Shown here in pieces: positions 16,471-24,261 of a stretch of DNA of 40,423 nucleotides. Position numbers and translations under genes: made by a program. Source of the DNA: an uncultured Porphyromonadaceae bacterium. GTDB lineage: Bacteria; Bacteroidota; Bacteroidia; Bacteroidales; Muribaculaceae. The stretch is taken from NCBI GenBank assembly GCA_947176585.1, contig CAMWRI010000004.1, positions 1 through 40,423 on the forward strand, in the 5' to 3' direction. The notes under the pieces were generated by a model. That model ran no database searches, was not told the DNA's origin, and was given only the letters and a program-made list of their open reading frames with translations. Positions within the stretch are counted from its first letter, which is position 1, and every line of letters starts with the position of its first letter.

Positions 16471-17889
16471 TTAGCGTTGAATTTTATACGAGTCAAGGGG
16501 GGCTGTTCCGCGCAGCAGTTCAAGCTGGCTGTCGGCCACCAGAAAATTGTAGATGCTCTGGTAGTGGGCGAGGCGTGAGCGCGTGAGCGCGAGCTCGCTG
16601 TCGCGCAGGTCGAGGTAGCTGGCGGCGCCAATGGCGAAGGAGCGCTCCATGATATCGTGGGCGCGTGTGGCCTGCGACACGCTTTCCTGCGTGGATGCTA
16701 TCTGCTCTGCGTTCTGCTTGATATTGTCGATAGCCAGAGCCACTTGCATCGACACGGTGTGCTCGATATTGTCGCGCTGCAGTTCCGATTCCAGCAGCTG
16801 TATTTTGGCCTGCCGCTGGCGGCTGTAGCGTGCTCCGCCGGTGAAAATAGGCATGGACAGCGAGAGCCCGAAGGTGGACGAATTGCTCCAGCGGAAGTTC
16901 TTGAAGGGCGAGCCGTTGCTGTTTGAGTTCCAGTAGTAGTTGATGCTGGCAGAGAGGGTGGGGAACCAGGCCATGCGCTGCACGTCCAGCGCATCATGTA
17001 GCATGCGGGTCTGCAACTGATTCTGCACCAGCGACGTATTCTGCGAATAGTCATCATCTATTGCCAGCAGGCGCTCGTTCATTGTGTTTTCGTAGTCGGC
17101 GAGGCGGCCTGTGATTTCGAGGGGGAAGGAGGCATCCACGCCCATGAGCACGAGCAGCTGCAGGCGTGCCTGCTTGATGGCTATGTCTGCTTGCATGAGT
17201 TCCGGCTCGATATTTTTCATGGCCACAGATGTGCGCAGAACGTCGTAGTCCGAAGCCGCTCCGGCCTCAAATTGTTTTTTGTAGATATCGTGGTTGAGCG
17301 CCGCCATATCATAACTCTGCTGCACCACGTCGCGGGAGTCGGTGGCGAGCATCAGGGCATAATATGCGTCTTTCACCTGATTCACCAGATCGAGGCGTGA
17401 AGCCCGGGCCTGCTCCACCGACTGGAGGATCTGAGTGTCGCTTAGCTTGAGCGATTTCCACAGCTGCGGTGCAATGAGAGGCACGGCCGCCGAGAAGCCT
17501 ATCTGATAGCTGTTGTCGAGGCCCATCTTGATGCCGGTGGTGTTTCCGCCCTTGCCTGACGATGCGCGCGACGCGGCGTTTTCCTCTCCGCTTTCTTCGC
17601 CGGAGCCGGATGAAGCTCCGCCGGCTCCCGGGAAACCGTCCATATTCATGTACATCACCTGCTTGGCAAGCATGCGTGAATAGTTGGCGCCGAAATTCAC
17701 CTGCGGAAGCAGTTGCGATAAGGTTTCGCCGCGCGAATAGTCCACGCGGGTTATTTCCATATCGGCCACCTGCACCGTGGGACTTTCGCTCAGAGCCACG
17801 GCAATACATTGTTCGAGTGTCATGGGCGTATTTGCCGCTGCTGTGGCGGCAGCTCCCAAAGAAACTGCAAGAAATAAGTTTCGTAGCAT
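16471..17889 (-). CDS. TolC-family outer-membrane efflux protein
   Basis: 472 residues with a signal peptide (about 1-19, ending AAANT). Two internally related OEP halves of long helices and short barrel strands are visible: MTLEQCIAVALSESPTVQVADM at the start and a similar segment after the middle (DALDVQRMAWFPTLSASINYYW, FGLSLSMPIFTGGARYSRQRQA). An insertion rich in Gly, Ser and Glu (about residues 85-120, GGASSGSGEESGEENAASRASSGKG in parts) sits in the first half where barrel loops are expected. It forms the outer-membrane exit duct. First gene of the four-gene efflux operon. A promoter box is not clear: CAATTTTG at 17922-17929 (minus) is one base off consensus. Confidence 0.93.
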   Translation of the reverse strand: MLRNLFLAVSLGAAATAAANTPMTLEQCIAVALSESPTVQVADMEITRVDYSRGETLSQLLPQVNFGANYSRMLAKQVMYMNMDGFPGAGGASSGSGEESGEENAASRASSGKGGNTTGIKMGLDNSYQIGFSAAVPLIAPQLWKSLKLSDTQILQSVEQARASRLDLVNQVKDAYYALMLATDSRDVVQQSYDMAALNHDIYKKQFEAGAASDYDVLRTSVAMKNIEPELMQADIAIKQARLQLLVLMGVDASFPLEITGRLADYENTMNERLLAIDDDYSQNTSLVQNQLQTRMLHDALDVQRMAWFPTLSASINYYWNSNSNGSPFKNFRWSNSSTFGLSLSMPIFTGGARYSRQRQAKIQLLESELQRDNIEHTVSMQVALAIDNIKQNAEQIASTQESVSQATRAHDIMERSFAIGAASYLDLRDSELALTRSRLAHYQSIYNFLVADSQLELLRGTAPLDSYKIQR

Positions 17890-18053
17890 TAATAATAAAA
17901 TAGACGTGTGATTTGCGATTACAAAATTGCGAAAAAAGCCGCGATTATCCGGTCTTTCATGAGGATTCTAACATATTTTAACCACATCGGAAAATATATT
18001 GGTCGGAAGTTCTTCGTTTTTGGCAGTTATTGCACCATACTATTTGATAACAC

Positions 18054-18091
18054 ACGACCGAGAGCCCGCCTTGGCGAGTACTCTCGGTCGT
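18054..18091. terminator. hairpin between the HU gene and the efflux operon
   Basis: Perfect 11-bp inverted repeat ACGACCGAGAG (18054-18064) / CTCTCGGTCGT (18081-18091). It is 27 bases beyond the hup stop and probably ends hup transcription; the T-rich run (TATATTTTGT) is on the + side, so polarity is uncertain. The rest of the 17890-18118 gap shows nothing else clear. Confidence 0.6.
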
Positions 18092-18118
18092 ATATTTTGT
18101 CAGTAATCTGAGCCGGAA

Positions 18119-18391
18119 TTACTTCACGGCATCGTTGAGTTCGGAGCCGGCCTTGAATTTCACAGCCTTGCGGGCAGCGATCTTGATGGTCTCCTTGGTG
18201 CGGGGGTTGATACCGGTGCGCTCGCCCTTCTCGCTTACGGAGAAAGTGCCGAAGCCCACGAGGGCAACCTTGTCGTTGGCAGCAAGTGCTTCTGCGATAG
18301 CAGCGGTGGTGGCGTCGAGGGCGGCCTTGGCTTCAGCCTTGGTCAGGTTGGCCTTCTCGGCGATAGCGTTGATAAGCTCTGTCTTGTTCAT
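18119..18391 (-). CDS. hup: HU family DNA-binding protein
   Basis: 90 residues, the standard HU length. A homodimeric nucleoid protein that bends DNA. MNKTELINAIAEKANLTKAEAKAALD is the N-terminal helical part, followed by VALVGFGTFSVSEKGERTGINPRT with the GFGTF and the RxGxNP(R/Q)T tip of the DNA-binding arm, then KFKAGSELNDAV at the C-terminus. I chose the ATG at 18391. A longer in-frame reading from 18430 would begin inside the promoter box at 18428-18435 and has no HU homology. Monocistronic and divergent from the rhomboid gene. Confidence 0.96.
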   Translation of the reverse strand: MNKTELINAIAEKANLTKAEAKAALDATTAAIAEALAANDKVALVGFGTFSVSEKGERTGINPRTKETIKIAARKAVKFKAGSELNDAVK

Positions 18392-18427
18392 AGGAGGATA
18401 ATTTAGAGTTTGGTTTATTTCAATGTG

Positions 18428-18435
18428 CAAATATA
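18428..18435 (-). promoter_or_regulatory. -7 promoter box for hup
   Basis: The + strand reads CAAATATA, i.e. TATATTTG on the minus strand. It lies 36 bases before the hup ATG. A purine-rich GGAGG-like motif (AGGAGG in + strand at 18391-18396 reads CCTCCT in the mRNA sense) is therefore not a ribosome-binding site. Confidence 0.65.
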
Positions 18436-18538
18436 ATCATAAAACTGAATATTACGTGTTTTTTTGTTAAAAAAAGCGCAAAAATACTTATTTTATTGTT
18501 TGAAGCGGATTTTTTAAGGTAAAAAGCGCGTTTTTTAG

Positions 18539-18546
18539 TACCTTTG
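18539..18546 (+). promoter_or_regulatory. -7 promoter box for the rhomboid operon
   Basis: TACCTTTG fits TAnnTTTG, 20 bases before the ATG at 18567, in an A/T-rich region shared with the divergent hup promoter. No -33 TTG at standard spacing. Confidence 0.65.
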
Positions 18547-18566
18547 CAGGTCGTAAATTATATATA

Positions 18567-19319
18567 ATGAGTTTTTTCTCCGGATTTATACAGCGTATTC
18601 CGCCGGTTACCAAAAATCTTGCCGGAATCTGTCTGCTTGTGTGGGTGTCCATGGCTTTTGTGCCGGGCATCGACCGCGCCCTCACGCGCTGGTGTGCGAT
18701 GTATTATTTCTCATCGCCCGGCTATATGCCGTTCCAGCTAATAACCTATATGTTTCTGCACGGCGGTTTCACGCATTTGTTTTTCAATATGTTTGCGCTG
18801 CTCATGTTCGGCGGTATCGTGGAGCGGACGCTCGGATCGCAGCGTTTCCTTTTCTACTACCTCGCTTGCGGCGTGGGTGCCGGCCTGATTCAGGAAGGAA
18901 TCGCAGCAATTTTTATCCACAAATACTCCGCGATGCTGCCACCGGAAGCCGTGGGGCAGATTATCGACCGTGGCTGGAGCCTAATGCAGCATGGCATGAT
19001 ATTCACCGATCCCACGGCGCAGGTGCTCAACTCGCTTGTGAACACGCCTCTCGTGGGAGCGAGCGGTGCCATCTACGGTATCCTGCTGGCGTTCGGCATG
19101 CTGTTTCCCAATCAGCCCATATATATAATGTTTATCCCCGTTCCTGTCAAGGCCAAATGGCTTGTGGTGGGCTACGGTGTGATTGAGCTGGCCTACGGTC
19201 TGGGCGGCGTGGCCGACAACGTGGCGCATTTCGCCCACCTCGGCGGCATGGTCGTGGGTCTGGCCATGATAATCTATTGGAAGAAAAAAGGAACCTTTAA
19301 TGGCCACTGGTTTGTGTGA
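18567..19319 (+). CDS. rhomboid family intramembrane serine protease 1
   Basis: 250 residues with about six membrane helices. Rhomboids cut within transmembrane segments of other proteins. The catalytic features are complete: HGGFTHLFFN (His70 and Asn74 of the HxxxN motif), GASGA with catalytic Ser166, and HFAHLGG with His224. A loop of about 50 residues between TM2-3 and the active-site helix (GIAAIFIHKYSAML... FTDPTAQVLNSLVNTP) is longer than in GlpG. First gene of a chain of overlapping genes: it shares 20 bases with the next rhomboid gene. Substrate unknown. Confidence 0.93.
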   Translation: MSFFSGFIQRIPPVTKNLAGICLLVWVSMAFVPGIDRALTRWCAMYYFSSPGYMPFQLITYMFLHGGFTHLFFNMFALLMFGGIVERTLGSQRFLFYYLACGVGAGLIQEGIAAIFIHKYSAMLPPEAVGQIIDRGWSLMQHGMIFTDPTAQVLNSLVNTPLVGASGAIYGILLAFGMLFPNQPIYIMFIPVPVKAKWLVVGYGVIELAYGLGGVADNVAHFAHLGGMVVGLAMIIYWKKKGTFNGHWFV

Positions 19320-20052
19320 CATCCGTGGACGCCTCTCGGCCTGCAATGCTCTGTGGGTGCTCGTGGCCGTCAATGCCGTGGTTTGGCTTGCGTCCATCGT
19401 GGACGTAAAACTGCTTCACGGCTCCATGGTTGTGGCCCTCGCGTTGCCTTCCGCTCCGCAGGGATTGCTTGTGCGTCCGTGGTCGCCTCTCACTTATATG
19501 TTTGTGCAGACAGATTTCTTTCATCTGCTTTTCAACATGCTGTGGCTCGTGTGCTTCGGGCGCCTGCTGATGCTGGCGCGCGGTGCCCGCACTCTGCTGT
19601 GGACCTATGTGGGGGGCGGTGTGGCCGGTGCGGTCGTGTTTATTCTTGCCGGAATGATATTCCCGGCCTTCGGGGGCGGAAGTCTCATTGGATCTTCGGC
19701 CGCGGTTCTCGCCGTGGCTGTGGCTGCCGCATTCGCCGTGCCCGATCTTGAATTGCCGCTATGGCTTATAGGCTCGGTGAAAGTGAAATGGATAGTGGCC
19801 GTGATGTGCGTGCTGTTCTGTGCCGGATTCACAGGCCCCATGACCGCAAATTCAGCCCATATAGGTGGAGCCGCCTATGCGGCCTTAGCGGCCATCTGGC
19901 ATAAGCGTGGCAAATGTCGTCCACGAAAGACCGACGACGAAGCGGCAGAGCTCGACAGGCTGCTCGACAAGGTGAAGCGCTCGGGCTACGACTCGCTGTC
20001 GCGCCGCGATAAGGAGCGATTGTTCAACCTCTCACACCGCGTGCGCCGATGA
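19300..20052 (+). CDS. rhomboid family intramembrane serine protease 2
   Basis: 250 residues, multi-pass, divergent from the rhomboid just upstream but keeping the active-site residues: TDFFHLLFN (His75, Asn79), GSSAAVL with Ser133 in the GxSx position, and NSAHIGG with His187. The C-terminal 45 residues are a cytoplasmic charged tail (RKTDDEAAELDRLLDKVKRSG.. LSRRDKERLFNLS) resembling the short DUF-like tail of many Bacteroidota rhomboids. The ATG at 19300 lies within the last codons of rhomboid 1; the stop overlaps the next gene's ATG as ATGA. I consider it active by motif, not a pseudoprotease. Confidence 0.9.
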   Translation: MATGLCDIRGRLSACNALWVLVAVNAVVWLASIVDVKLLHGSMVVALALPSAPQGLLVRPWSPLTYMFVQTDFFHLLFNMLWLVCFGRLLMLARGARTLLWTYVGGGVAGAVVFILAGMIFPAFGGGSLIGSSAAVLAVAVAAAFAVPDLELPLWLIGSVKVKWIVAVMCVLFCAGFTGPMTANSAHIGGAAYAALAAIWHKRGKCRPRKTDDEAAELDRLLDKVKRSGYDSLSRRDKERLFNLSHRVRR

Positions 20053-21179
20053 AAAGATTATCGCCCTGGCGGCAGATAGCCAATGCCGCGGTGCTCGCCG
20101 TGAACCTTTTAACGGGAGGCGCCCTCGTGCTCGCATCGTATGCCGGCGAATTTTCGCCGGCGGAGCGTCCGCTCATGGGGGTGATTGTGCTGGGCGTGCC
20201 CATTGCTTTGGCGGCGCTTGTGTTTTTGCTCGTTCTCGACTTCGTGTGGTGGCGCAAGACGGCGCTTGTGCCCATAGCGGCCATTGTGGCTTCATGGCCC
20301 ACGGTGTGGAGCGTGTGCCCTCTCAATATCGCAACAGGCATACCCGGCGGCACGCCCACGCAACGGGTGTTTACCCTCCTCACGTATAATGTGCTGTCGC
20401 TTCGCGATAACACGGGCAACTTTTCAGGCGACTGCAATCCCACCCTCAGCTACATCCTCAGTCAGGACGCCGATGTGGTGTGCCTGCAGGAGCTCAGTGT
20501 GCTCCATATCAACGAGGGGCTGCATATCACGCAGGCGCAGCTCGACAGCCTTCACGCGCGCTATCCATATATAATATTGAGTGGCACGGCTGTGGCGGTG
20601 ATGTCGAAATATCCCATAGAGAATCTGCATCTGGATTCCAACTCGGGCGTAAAGGGCAGCCGTTGCGATATGGGCGGATATGTGCTCAATGTGGAGGGCC
20701 ACAGGCTCGCGCTGTTCAACGTCCATCTCCAGAGCTTCAAACTCACCCGCAGTGATAAGGAAGCATATAACGAGCTCACGCATCTGCGCCACGAGGAAGA
20801 TATCAACGAGCTGGGCCACACGCTCGTAGGCAAAATCAAGACGGCGGCTGTGCGCCGTGCAGGGCAGGCTCAGATGCTCTGCCGGTATATCGACTACTAT
20901 GGCGGCGAGAACGTGATAGTGACCGGTGATTTCAATGATGCGCCAGGCTGCTACACGTTGCGTCAGTTGGCCGACCTCGGGCTGCAGGAAGTGTGGCCCG
21001 AAGTGGGTTTCGGGCCCACCTGGACCTACAACGAAAACCGCCTCTACTTCCGTATCGACCATATACTGTGGCGCGGACGCCTCAAGCCCGCAAGCATACG
21101 CCGCGGCAGCGGACGGTGGAGCGACCACTATCCGCTGATAGCCACCTTTGTGTGGGACGACGATGGTACTGAATCATAA
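20049..21179 (+). CDS. membrane-anchored endonuclease/exonuclease/phosphatase (EEP) family protein
   Basis: 376 residues. Two or three N-terminal membrane helices (about 10-100) anchor an EEP domain. Its motifs are in order: LTYNVLSLRDN, DVVCLQELS (metal-binding Glu), HLQSFKL, VTGDFNDAPG (catalytic Asp/Asn), FRIDHIL (Asp-His) and WSDHYPLIATF (terminal catalytic His). Such membrane-anchored EEP proteins occur widely in Bacteroidota; the substrate could be a phosphodiester, such as a phospholipid or nucleic acid. The ATG overlaps the rhomboid 2 stop. The domain is firm, the substrate unknown. Confidence 0.9.
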   Translation: MKRLSPWRQIANAAVLAVNLLTGGALVLASYAGEFSPAERPLMGVIVLGVPIALAALVFLLVLDFVWWRKTALVPIAAIVASWPTVWSVCPLNIATGIPGGTPTQRVFTLLTYNVLSLRDNTGNFSGDCNPTLSYILSQDADVVCLQELSVLHINEGLHITQAQLDSLHARYPYIILSGTAVAVMSKYPIENLHLDSNSGVKGSRCDMGGYVLNVEGHRLALFNVHLQSFKLTRSDKEAYNELTHLRHEEDINELGHTLVGKIKTAAVRRAGQAQMLCRYIDYYGGENVIVTGDFNDAPGCYTLRQLADLGLQEVWPEVGFGPTWTYNENRLYFRIDHILWRGRLKPASIRRGSGRWSDHYPLIATFVWDDDGTES

Positions 21180-21194
21180 CCCAATCATAAATCA

Positions 21195-23315
21195 ATGAAA
21201 AAAACTATCACGACAGCCCTGGTGGCGCTCGCGCTCATGGCAGGCGCATCAGGCTGCAAAAATGACAAGATGCAAGAGAATCCGTTCCTTGCGGAGTACG
21301 ACACTCCGTTTGAAATTCCTCCCTTCGAGAAAATCAAGCTTGAACACTATCTGCCCGCGCTGCAGGCCGGCATAGAGGAGCACAACGCCGAAATCAACGC
21401 CATAGTGGCCAACGAGGAGACTCCCACCTTCGACAACACCATTCTGGCACTCGACCGCTCGGGCCGTACCCTCGACAAGGTGGCCGCCGTGTACTTCGCT
21501 CTTTCCGAGAGCAATTCGTCGGAAGAAATGCAGGAGATGGGCGACCAATTCGAGAGCCTGTATCAGGCTCACGCCGATGAGATGATGATGAACGACGGCC
21601 TCTTCGAGCGCGTGAAATATCTCTACGACCGCCGCGACAGTCTTGGTCTTGCTCCCGACCAGCACCTGGCCGTGGAGAATATGTATAAGGACTTCACCCG
21701 CAACGGAGCCCTGCTCGATGCAGAGAAAAAGGAGCAGCTGAAGGCTCTCAATGCCGAGCTCACCAAGCTCTACAACACATTCAACAAGAATCTGCTCAAG
21801 GCCAATAACGATTTCTACGTCGTGGTCGAAGACTCCACCGAGCTCGAAGGCATTCCCGCCTCCACCCGCGCACAGGCCGCGGAGGCCGCTCAGGAGAAAG
21901 GCCTGAACGGCAAGTGGGTGTTCACTCTCCACGCTCCCAGCCGCCTCCCCGTGCTTCAGTTCGCCAAGAATCGCGACCTGCGCCGCCGCATCTACGAGGG
22001 CTACACCTCGCAGGCCATAGAAGGCGATAACAGCAATCTGCCGGTGATCAACAGCATCCTCAAGGCCCGTGCCAAGAAAGCTCAGCTGCTGGGCTTCGAA
22101 AACTTCGGCGCGTATATGACCGACAATGTGATGAGCGGCAGCGTGGAAGCCGCCGAAAACCTGCTCCACCAGATCTGGACTCCCGCCGTGGCCAAGGTCA
22201 AGCAGGAAGTGGCCGAGATGCAGGCTATAGTTGACGAGGAAGGCGGCGACTTCAAGATTGCCCCTTACGACTACTATTACTATGCCGAGAAGGTGCGTCA
22301 GAAGAAGTACGATTTCGACGAGTCGGAAGTGAGCGCCTATTTCCCTGTCGACAGCGTGCGCAACGGTATCTTCGGTATGGCCGAGCGTCTTTATGGCGTG
22401 AAGTTCACCGAGATGAAGGACGCACCCCTCTACTACGACGAAGTTAAGGTCTACGACGTGACCGATGCAGCCACCGGCGAGCACGTGGCCGTGTTCATGA
22501 CCGACTATTTCACCCGTCCCAGCAAGCGCCAGGGCGCATGGATGAGTGAGTTCAAGGGATCGTGGACCGAGCCCGACGGCACCTCGTCGCGCCCCGTTAT
22601 ATATAATGTGGGCAACTTCAGCCGTCCCACGGCCGACATGCCCTCGCTCCTCACTCTCGACGAAGTGGAGACTATGTTCCACGAATTCGGCCACGGTCTC
22701 CACGGCATGCTCAGCCGCGCACGCTACAAGATGCAGGCAGGTACGAATGTGGACCGCGACTTCGTGGAGCTGCCCTCGCAGATTCACGAGCACTGGGCTA
22801 TGGAACCCGAACTGCTGCGCAGCTATGCCCACCACTACAAGACCGGTGAAGTGATTCCCGACGAACTCATAGCCAAGCTCCAGGCTGCCTCCACCCACAA
22901 CCAGGGCTTCGCCACCGCAGAACTTGCCGGCGCTGCACTGCTCGACCTCCAGTACGGCAAGCTCAATCCCGAAAGCGACATCGACGTGCTCGCATTCGAG
23001 AGCAAAGTTGCCGACGAACTGGGCATGCCCGCCGAGCTCACCTTCCGCTACCGTTCGCCCTACTTCAAGCACATCTTCGGCAGCGATGGCTATGCCAGCG
23101 GCTACTACACCTACCTCTGGGCCGAAGTGCTCGACGCCGACGGCTTCGAACTCTTCAAGGAAAAAGGCATATTTGATCCCGAAACCGCCAAGAGCTTCAA
23201 GACCAACGTCCTCGAAATGGGAGGCAGCGCCAAGCCAATGGACCTCTACGTGCGCTTCCGCGGCCAGGAGCCCAAGGTGGACGCCCTGCTGCGCAACCGC
23301 GGCCTCGTGGACTGA
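21195..23315 (+). CDS. M3 family metallopeptidase lipoprotein (peptidyl-dipeptidase Dcp-like)
   Basis: 706 residues. The signal peptide has a lipobox (ASGCKN, Cys about 21), so the enzyme is lipid-anchored in the periplasm or outer membrane. The domain order matches Dcp/oligopeptidase A: helical N-terminal half, then the zinc-binding TMFHEFGHGLHGML (HEFGH, about 496-500) and a third ligand Glu in DFVELPSQIHEHW about 25 residues later. The C-terminal YFKHIFGSDGYASGYYTYLWAEVLDADGF (in parts) contains the substrate-binding Tyr residues typical of M3. Predicted to remove C-terminal dipeptides from peptides. It starts 15 bases after the EEP gene with no promoter in between, and ends in a good terminator. 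Confidence 0.94.
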   Translation: MKKTITTALVALALMAGASGCKNDKMQENPFLAEYDTPFEIPPFEKIKLEHYLPALQAGIEEHNAEINAIVANEETPTFDNTILALDRSGRTLDKVAAVYFALSESNSSEEMQEMGDQFESLYQAHADEMMMNDGLFERVKYLYDRRDSLGLAPDQHLAVENMYKDFTRNGALLDAEKKEQLKALNAELTKLYNTFNKNLLKANNDFYVVVEDSTELEGIPASTRAQAAEAAQEKGLNGKWVFTLHAPSRLPVLQFAKNRDLRRRIYEGYTSQAIEGDNSNLPVINSILKARAKKAQLLGFENFGAYMTDNVMSGSVEAAENLLHQIWTPAVAKVKQEVAEMQAIVDEEGGDFKIAPYDYYYYAEKVRQKKYDFDESEVSAYFPVDSVRNGIFGMAERLYGVKFTEMKDAPLYYDEVKVYDVTDAATGEHVAVFMTDYFTRPSKRQGAWMSEFKGSWTEPDGTSSRPVIYNVGNFSRPTADMPSLLTLDEVETMFHEFGHGLHGMLSRARYKMQAGTNVDRDFVELPSQIHEHWAMEPELLRSYAHHYKTGEVIPDELIAKLQAASTHNQGFATAELAGAALLDLQYGKLNPESDIDVLAFESKVADELGMPAELTFRYRSPYFKHIFGSDGYASGYYTYLWAEVLDADGFELFKEKGIFDPETAKSFKTNVLEMGGSAKPMDLYVRFRGQEPKVDALLRNRGLVD

Positions 23316-23341
23316 TTTGTACTTTCCGTAAACACCCAAAG

Positions 23342-23373
23342 CCTGCATCCGGAGCATTCCGGGTGCAGGTTTT
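23342..23373 (+). terminator. intrinsic terminator after the M3 peptidase
   Basis: 11-bp stem CCTGCATCCGG / CCGGGTGCAGG (one G-T wobble) with a 6-base loop, followed by TTTTGT. Located 26 bases after the stop codon. Confidence 0.8.
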
Positions 23374-23448
23374 GTATTCAAGCTATGATATCTGATTTAT
23401 TGGTTAGGATTAAGTGTGAATTGCTACATTCAGGATCTTTGATAAAGC

Positions 23449-23456
23449 TATATTTG
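23449..23456 (+). promoter_or_regulatory. -7 promoter box for the cyclophilin-like gene
   Basis: TATATTTG fits TAnnTTTG. The leader to the ATG is about 100 bases and can fold: GCCCAT (23469-23474) pairs with ATGGGC (23504-23509) around an inner TCCC/GGGA hairpin. Whether this has a regulatory role is unknown. Confidence 0.55.
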
Positions 23457-23561
23457 CAATATCAAACGGCCCATCCCGAGAATTGGTTGGGAATACGATG
23501 ATAATGGGCTGTAATGTGACATGCTGCCGCCAAACTCATGCAGAATAAGCGTGTTATTAAT

Positions 23562-24164
23562 ATGAAACGTAAAAAAACTAATGTTCAAGCGATACAGATG
23601 AGACTGGCTCTACTGTTGTTTACGATAATTACTTCATGCGTCATGGCTAAAGCCCAATCCGAAATTACATTGACTGTCAACGGCAGTTCAAAGAAGATCA
23701 CCCTTGCCGATACCAAGGCTGCGCGGGAGCTTAAAACACGTCTGGAATCCTCGCCCGTGGCGGTGTCGATGAGCGATTACGGCGGCTTTGAAAAGGTGGG
23801 CTCCCTCCCGTGGAGTCTACCGGCCGAGAATCGCCAAATCACAACCACAGCAGGGGATGTGATGCTCTATCAGGGCAACAATATCGTGATATTCTATGGC
23901 TCCAATTCGTGGTCGTATACACCACTCGGTAAAATTGAGGGTGCTACGGCATCTGAAATCCGCGGGTTCCTTTCCGGCGGCACTATAGAGGCCACTCTGT
24001 CCGTTTCCGGAAATTCGGGATTGTCTGAGGCAATGCCGGACGGCCATACTGCCGCCACTGTCTATACTCTTCAGGGGGCACGCGTGGAGCTGAACGGCCG
24101 CAGCCTGTCTCAGCTGCCCAAAGGAATCTATCTTGTCGATGGTAAAAAACAAATCATTAAATAA
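23562..24164 (+). CDS. exported cyclophilin-like domain protein with C-terminal secretion-type tail
   Basis: About 200 residues. A signal sequence (hydrophobic core LALLLFTIITSCVMAKA) is followed by a cyclophilin-like domain: ITLTVNGSSKKITLADTKAA, MSDYGGFEKVGSLPWSLP, GDVMLYQGNNIVIFYGSNSWSYTPLGKI. This is the compact bacterial cyclophilin-like fold; the usual prolyl isomerase residues are not evident, so enzymatic activity is uncertain. The C-terminus (TVYTLQGARVELN...LPKGIYLVDGKKQIIK) is like the sorting tails of Bacteroidales secreted proteins. I prefer the ATG at 23562 over 23538 because it gives a normal signal peptide, though either is possible. No gene partner is nearby; base composition is slightly more A/T-rich than its neighbours. 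Confidence 0.8.
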   Translation: MKRKKTNVQAIQMRLALLLFTIITSCVMAKAQSEITLTVNGSSKKITLADTKAARELKTRLESSPVAVSMSDYGGFEKVGSLPWSLPAENRQITTTAGDVMLYQGNNIVIFYGSNSWSYTPLGKIEGATASEIRGFLSGGTIEATLSVSGNSGLSEAMPDGHTAATVYTLQGARVELNGRSLSQLPKGIYLVDGKKQIIK

Positions 24165-24261
24165 AGAATTATAAAACGTTTCCTGCAATAGCATTAGGAA
24201 CTTGGTCATGGGGCTCCTGTAGGGCCGGAGGCGATCAGGTGTTCGGAAAAACAGCCACGGC

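Noticed and set aside
17922-17929. CAATTTTG as the promoter of the efflux operon
   Set aside because: One base off TAnnTTTG and no -33 TTG at the right distance; kept only as a weak candidate.
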